NCBI GenBank assembly: GCA_035079385.1
Contig: JAVHKY010000001.1
Coordinates: 10,316,501 to 10,380,500, forward strand
Length of the DNA stretch: 64,000 bases
Direction of reading: 5' to 3'
Source of the DNA: Aspidiotus rigidus
Taxonomy: Eukaryota > Arthropoda > Insecta > Hemiptera > Diaspididae
In this document: one piece after another, positions 57,990-64,000 of the stretch
Layout: every line of letters starts with the position of its first letter
Numbering within the stretch: position 1 is the stretch's first letter
Program-made: the position numbers and the translations under genes
Notes under the pieces: generated by a model
Told to the model about the DNA's origin: nothing
The model's database searches: none
Seen by the model: only the letters and a program-made list of their open reading frames with translations

Positions 57990-60900
57990 GTGGTTGAGTA
58001 TATTGGCATGCTTATTAATTTCGTTGGAGAGACTTTTTAATGATGGCTGAAGTGAACGCCACGAGATACCATGCAATATAAAATAATAAGAATATAGGAG
58101 ATTCAACGACTATCTAAGAAATAGATCTGCTGGCTAGCGATTCTTACGGTGATAGCGGTTGGCTAAATGCGTTAACACAACATAAAGAGGAGATAAGGTT
58201 TGAATTTGAGAAAGCAGGGTCGAGCTAGCATCGGGTCTATTGTTTATTTTTATTGAATCATCATTGGTGGAAAGCAATATTATTCTTCAATGGGAAAATT
58301 TATTACATGAAAAGCATTTAGTTTTCTCATAAGATGCAATTTAAAATTTAACATGCGCGAGGAAGAAAAGAGACAAGTCCCAAAATTATCATCTAAATTT
58401 TATGTGATAATTTTACTTTAAAAAAAAACCGACCTTTATTAATCTAGTGCTCCAGAATCTCTATAAAGTGACCCAGTTAATGTGGGTATGTACAAAAATA
58501 ATTGAGGGACAAAAAATTTCTTTTTAAATTGATAACAAGAGGAATTAGCAAATTAAAGCTACAAATTATAGGATTATAAAGTTATAAAGCGAGATAAAAA
58601 AAAAAAAGAGAAGAAAGAGAGATATCGCTTTGATAGGAATGAATCTCTCAGGAGAAAAAGCTTACAAGAAATATAATATTATTCTAAAATGTCTACAATG
58701 AAATTAGGCTTTTTCTCATGCTCCATTTATCGTTACGATAATTAATGGCTGTGTTTATAGAAATGAAAACAACTTGGGCGTGCATCACTGATAAACTAAG
58801 AATAACTATATTTTATAGCGTATTTTGAAAATAAAAAATATCATAATACTCAATTTTTTTTCTTCATTAAAGGTAGGTACAAGTATAATGTAGTCCGACA
58901 AGGTGGCAACTTTTGTAGAATTTGCTGAGCGTTAAGATGAATCCATTGTTGATTTCTCGATACCACTTTCAATATTTATCACCGCAAAACAAATCTATTT
59001 TCAAGAAATGTTGCCGATCCACCATTGATGTTTGTTGCAACAACATCTTAAAATGTATGTACATACAACTAATTTCTTTTTTTTTGGGTGTGGCTTTTTG
59101 AAGAGTAGAACAATCGATCACACTTTCAATTAAATTGACTGAATGATGACAATACAGTGAAGATTAGATAAGCCGGAGGAAACTTAGAGTAAAGGGGGTT
59201 AATCCACAATTGAAGGCACATCCAAAAGAAAAATGATCACCAGAAGTTGTTCAACACGGATCTCTGTGACACTAGGTAGTCACCTGTACTGATGGCACCA
59301 ATGATGAAGGAAATTTGTTTATTTTTCAGCGTGGGGAATCAATATTTTAAAGATTGGCCAAAGGTGAACAAATAATAATCAACTTTCCGTTAATTTGTAA
59401 TTGAAATATTTAATTTTTGTAAAATTAAGTATGCACCGATGACATAATTACTGACTAGAAGATAGAAATTTGAAAGAAACGAGAGTAAAATAAAACAAAA
59501 GAGTAACAACAATGATTGTATACGTTAGACGTATTGTTTTAGTGTCCTTAATAACATTAATTTTTCTTCCATCTTCGGAGAAACAGACTTTAGAATAAAA
59601 TTTGTAATAATAAAAATAATACATAATCATGTATAAATGGTAAATATGAACCACCGTTCCAACAAATCGTTGTCATCACGTAAAAAGGCAATACCTCAAT
59701 AAATAATTGATTTGAAGAAATTATAATAACGTAATTGTGATCAAATATACGGCGTATGAAATTGAGGAAATAAGAGTCAACTTACAAAATACGTATTATT
59801 TAGTTACATAACCAATTCAGATCGAGCAAATGAGGTTTTATAATTGAACATGAAAAGTCAAGTATAGATAATATAATATGTACCATGACAGCTCCTACTA
59901 ATTCAATGGTAATCATCAATACTAGCTATACATCATCAATATTAATATTGGTTTTATAAATGACAAAAATCAAAATATCAAATAAACAGAGCAAAGTGAC
60001 AACAATCTATAATTGATTACAATAATTGAGAATTCTCTTTCACACTCTGCTTCCAAGGCGCATTCAATGACTACCCCAGCTTAAGAAATGAAACAGGTGT
60101 TCTTATACCAGATCATCCTTTCCTAATTTTCAACACTCAGAATATTTTTCCAACTTTCTCTCAAGAGAAAAAGGATATGTGTACTTTTTTTTTTTTACTT
60201 TTGTGATTACATCAATAACAAAATACCATGCACTTGTGAACACTACTTTAGTAGGTGGGTATTATGATGGGAAAAAAGGAAATTATAGAAAACCGATCGA
60301 TATTGAAAAATTTTTGTTCACAGTGCTTCTTGAATATGAGCTGTACTGGATAAATTTTTTTTTTTTAATTAGATGTAATTTTCATAACAAGAGAGATTTC
60401 AGAAAATGAAGAAAATAATGATTACCTAGTATAACCTATGTAATTGCACTATTATAACACAATGTATATATTTCTCATTATTGTTGCCACAAATTTTTAA
60501 ATACATGGACAAAAATATAAATCCCAATTCTTAAATTTTGTATTCTATACGATTGTTTTCCAGAATTAAATTTCCATCAAAAGCCAATCTCTCACCAATT
60601 TTGTAATACGAGTATATCTGCTTTAAAAAATTATACTGTTCACTACCAACCCTAAATGGGAAAAAGTAATAGGCCTACCTTAATTTCACTTACAAGTGAA
60701 TACAGTAATACCTATACAATGACAGAATGAGCTATTGATAATATATAATGATGATAGAAGTATTTAATGAATTGGTAAAATCTACACTTTTGTATAATAG
60801 TACTGTAGTCAATTCTCTAGTATTTTAAAATCATACAAGTTGTTCTTATGATATAAATTAGAAGAATAAACTACGACTTTAATATAAGGCAGTATAACTA

Positions 60901-61365
60901 CTCTATACACCTAAAATAAAATTGTAATTCTGAATAAATGAGAGAAAATAATATACATAGGTAATGTTTTGTTATCATAACTGCAATCTTTATCATCATT
61001 ACAAGAAGATGCATCATAATATGAACAGAGACTAAAACATAGGTGACGTTGACAGAAAAAAAAAAAAAAAAAAACTTTCAAACATACAAATATATCTTTG
61101 GAACCCCCTAATCCAATAATCATCAAAAAATGACAGAAAATTTTTTTTTGTTCACATGAATAGAAACGCATTCCTCTGGTGTTCTGTTGAACAATACAAG
61201 GATGTATTTTGTTCTCCAAAGTTAGTTTGCGCGCATGCGCGCATTTATGAACATTGTTGTCAGACTATTGAGATGGTTGGACAAATGACTAGTGCATTAG
61301 TATTAGTGTAATTATTTCAAAAATAGTGTACACGACAGATGAATGGAGGAAAGCAATGAACTCAC
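57990..61365. other. no gene seen (Rbp6 intron)
   Basis: Very AT-rich DNA. A self-complementary TGCGCGCATGCGCGCA lies at 61228-61243. No further exon recognised. Confidence 0.45.
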
Positions 61366-61435
61366 GCTGCTTGACGGCTGCTGCCGCGGCTTGGGGCGCT
61401 AAAGCGCTTGTACAGATATTCCTTTCCTCTGTCCC
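61366..61435 (-). CDS. Rbp6: Rbp6 70-bp exon, Ala-rich
   Basis: Minus-strand exon with an acceptor (ATTATTACGCTACAG) and a strong donor (CAGC followed by GTGAGT). Read in phase 0 it gives GTEERNICTSALAPQAAAAAVKQ and ends with one base that completes an Arg codon with the next exon (57793). The Ala run fits the YGPxAAAAAAA segment of vertebrate Musashi tails, and the phase fits. A second frame is also open, so the assignment depends on phase and resemblance. The RRM exons would lie beyond 64 kb. Confidence 0.65.
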
Positions 61436-62990
61436 CTGTAGCGTAATAATAAACTATGTATTGGGATTTAAACCTACACTAGAGAGCGCTACTGAAAGGG
61501 TGAATCAGAGAATTTATGTATGTTCATAAATCTTTTTTTTATTTATTTTAACGAGCTTTAGAACAACTAATAGGTTATTAGCTCGATGTATACAGTAATT
61601 TTTCAATCAACCGTTATTTTTTCAATATATCATTTATTGCTACAATTTGTTTTTGTATTTGATGTTGATGATACAGACTACAAAATTTATGCTTGTATTT
61701 GCTTTAAAAAACAATATCCTATTAATTATGGTGCGTGAAATTTCTTCATTTAAAAAGTATTGAACAAAAGATGGAATATTGTCAGGGCTACCAACTTCCT
61801 AACTCCAAGTTTAAATCCCAATTTCGGAATTACCAACGCCATTATTATTTCTAAATCATCAAATTTGTTTTGTAAGTAACATTTAAAACAAGAATTTAAA
61901 CCTAAAAAGCGGCAGTAATTTGGGTTAATATGTTTGTTTAATACAGATAACTTTGTTCTGTTCTTAATAAAGACCACTAGTCTGTTCAAAGCGTTGTAAG
62001 AAATGAAAATTTTTTGGGCGGGAAAAGCCTTTAATTCCTTTTGTTTGTGTTTATCTTTCCTTGCACATATAAACGACTCTGTAATTTTATAAATCAAGTC
62101 GGCTTGGCTCTAACTCGGTAGTAAACTATGGTGAAAATGGTCTTGTTTGCAAAATGTTTCAAATGTATGTTGAAATGTTTTCCTTTGTGAGAAAAGTTGA
62201 AATTCAAAAAATTGAGCCAATCCGCTCACCCTTATGGACTGTTGAGTAATTTTTAGGCCTAAAATTCAAATGTCTGTATTTTTGGCAATGATCTGTTTTT
62301 ACTTATAAAAATGACTTTGAAGTATCTTCCTGGAGTCACAGAGGTAAAAACTACATTGCTAGGAGCTGTTCACTTGAAGTGAAAAAATTGGCTCCCAAGC
62401 AAGAATTACAATACTTGTACTTCAAAAATTGGTATTTAGGAGCCGGGCAATACGCATACTTGGTGATCCTTTGTGCTAGGAGACTTTTTAAATTACTTCT
62501 CCTTGAACTCTGCAAATGATTTTATTTATATGAATCGATCTTATTTACAATAAAAAATTGGAAATAAGCAACCAACTCCTCTCTCTCTTTTTTTCAGTAT
62601 GAAAAAATGTATATTTTTCAGTTTCTCTCCTATCTGGGCCTTCTTTGTGTTTGAATAATTTTTTCATCATATTGTTTCAAACTCCACAAATGATCTTTTG
62701 CAAGAATTATATTATTTTGAAACTGAATTTCAGAAATCAGAAGTTCACCCCTTTCTCTATGCTGAAGATATAAATTATTCTCCTTCAAGAATTTCATTAT
62801 ATTTCTTTTTGAAATTCTACAAATGGTTTTTCTAGTTTTAATCAATTTATTAACAAGAAACAAACACTAGATAAAAGCAGAAAGTGGAGCAACTATTCCA
62901 ATAGGTACACATCGTGTGCAACCGCGCGTAACAACCCTGGGTAAAGACAAAGATGCAGTAGTCCATTCGCGCAGTGCATACCTCAGTGCA
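61436..62990. other. no gene seen (likely Rbp6 intron)
   Basis: A 115-codon minus frame (62097-61750) has no recognised domain. Near 62505-62850 three short diverged copies of a TGCAAATGATTTT-like segment occur. Confidence 0.35.
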
Positions 62991-63596
62991 GGGATGGCAA
63001 ATGATAAATTTTTTGGTTTTGTTTTGGTTTTTTGAGAAATTTTCAATTTTTTGTTCTAGTTACATTTTGTTTATTCGACTGATATTTCGTTTGTTTTTGT
63101 TTTGATAACCAGATTAAATTTTGTTTGAAAAAAAAAACATATTTTCCTACTGAAAACATATTTTTCCTTCTAAAAACACATTTCTCCTACTAAAAACACT
63201 TTTTTCCTACTAAAAACACTTTCTTCCTTCTAAAAACAAGTTTTTCCTACTAAAAACATGTTTTTCCTAATAAAAACATATTTTTCCTACTAAAAACATA
63301 TAAACTAATTTTTCCGGATAAAAACATGTAAAAATGTTTTTCCGGATAAAAACATGTTTTTTTCATATAAAAACATGTTTTTTTCATATAAAAAAATGTT
63401 TTTTTATATAAAAAAATGTTTTTTCAGGAACATTGTCTGTTGTTCTCACGTTTCACTTTGTAGAAGATTTTTTGTTTTTTGTTTTGTTTTGTTAACTCTG
63501 AATTCAATTTTTTTTTTATCATGTTTTGATACGTTTCCCCAAAATACCATTCGTTTTGTTAAATAACGTTACATTTTTGTTACGTTTGCCATACCT
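62990..63596. mobile_element. probable hAT-like MITE with internal minisatellite
   Basis: The left end CAGGGATGGCAAATG and the right end (inverted) GGTATGGCAAACG are similar. No clean 8-bp duplication was found, so the right boundary is uncertain. Subterminal parts are rich in TTTTGTTTTGG and GTTTTGTTTTG. The centre (63125-63440) is a tandem of about 20-22 bp units of the form TTTTTCCTACTAAAAACAT. Confidence 0.5.
63125..63440. repeat. tandem repeat, ~20-22-bp unit
   Basis: About fourteen units of TTTTTCCTACTAAAAACAT and variants; the last ones change to TTTTTTCATATAAAAACATG. It lies inside the MITE-like element. Confidence 0.85.
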
Positions 63597-63768
63597 TTGT
63601 GAGACTTGTGTGTTTTTGCGAGAGTTGTCACATACCTCCGCGAGTCTACAAGCAGCGCAGCATTGTGTTTGTTAGCGACCAAAAACGCGGGACTAGCCGG
63701 TGATGACCACTGAACACCAAATGCAGAAACAAGAATTGTAACGCTACACCGCGCTGTTGGGAAGTGTC

Positions 63769-64000
63769 ATGATGCGCGCATTGTTCAGCATTTCCAATGG
63801 CGCAGCCCGCAAGACTAAGTATGTGTATTGCTTGGCTCATGAATACCAATTTTTGAAGTATTGTCACCCTTTGCTGGAAGCTAATTTTCTCACTTTACGC
63901 AAGTTTACAGCTTCTAGTAACACAGTTTTTGTCTCTATGTCTCGAGAAGAACAAATAGATACTTTAAATATTCTATTCAACGTACAGAAAGTGAATGTTG
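63769..64000 (+). CDS. partial ORF running off the window end
   Basis: The frame opens with two adjacent ATG codons (63769-63774) after an in-frame stop and remains open for 77 codons to the last base. It contains HEYQFLKYCHPLLEANFLTL and SREEQIDTLNILFNVQ. Codon use is plausible, but no domain is recognised. It could be the first exon of a gene on the plus strand or part of a transposon. Confidence 0.35.
   Translation, partial: MMRALFSISNGAARKTKYVYCLAHEYQFLKYCHPLLEANFLTLRKFTASSNTVFVSMSREEQIDTLNILFNVQKVNV

Noticed and set aside
61750..62097. 115-codon minus-strand ORF
   Set aside because: No recognisable motif, no convincing acceptor or donor in phase with Rbp6; kept only as intron sequence.

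Overview
The window is AT-rich, intron-dominated eukaryotic DNA, most likely from an arthropod and probably an insect. The evidence is a Musashi/Rbp6-type gene split by very long introns, GT-AG introns elsewhere, and a dense load of class II transposons, MITEs and Penelope and non-LTR remnants. No bacterial gene arrangement, rRNA, tRNA or CRISPR array was seen. The species cannot be fixed from the sequence alone.

Two host genes can be supported, both on the minus strand. (1) A compact four-exon gene (8003 down to 5972) encodes a 316-residue protein with a signal peptide followed by a long charged, coiled-coil-like region. I do not recognise its family. (2) The C-terminal half of a Musashi-family RNA-binding protein (Rbp6-like) is spread over 61435 to 36095, and possibly down to 20959. 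Its exons are 61366-61435, 57494-57793, 39856-39921 and 36095-36327. Reading phases agree across every junction. The RRM domains must lie beyond 64 kb. Everything between about 21 and 64 kb is therefore mostly Rbp6 intron, and 15.5-21 kb may be its 3' UTR.

Layout: 0.4-2.6 kb, frameshifted hAT transposase; 3.8-5.7 kb, a foldback element built of opposed 140-bp repeats; 6-8 kb, the secreted-protein gene; 8.3-11.2 kb, three hAT-type elements nested inside one another plus a foldback MITE at the centre; 11.2-15.5 kb, more palindromic MITEs, THAP/P-transposase fragments and a second hAT MITE copy; 15.5-21 kb, AT-rich possible 3' UTR; 22.9-26.6 kb, a MITE cluster; 30.9-32.8 kb, a 450-bp satellite; 42-43.6 kb, a TIR element with an intron-containing GC-richer cargo; 45.4-47.2 kb, a repeat array full of TGACGTCA palindromes interrupted by a hAT MITE; 50-56.5 kb, retroelement debris (A-tailed ORF, Penelope-like element, non-LTR RNase H) and minisatellites; 57.9 kb, a perfect 43-bp-arm palindrome next to an Rbp6 exon; 63-64 kb, a repeat-rich MITE and an ORF running off the end.

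The most unusual signals are the roughly 25 perfect TGACGTCA (CRE-type) palindromes, many placed at a fixed distance from MITE termini; the nested set of hAT elements, each with its own subterminal iterons; and the unrecognised secreted coiled-coil gene with small 5' exons.
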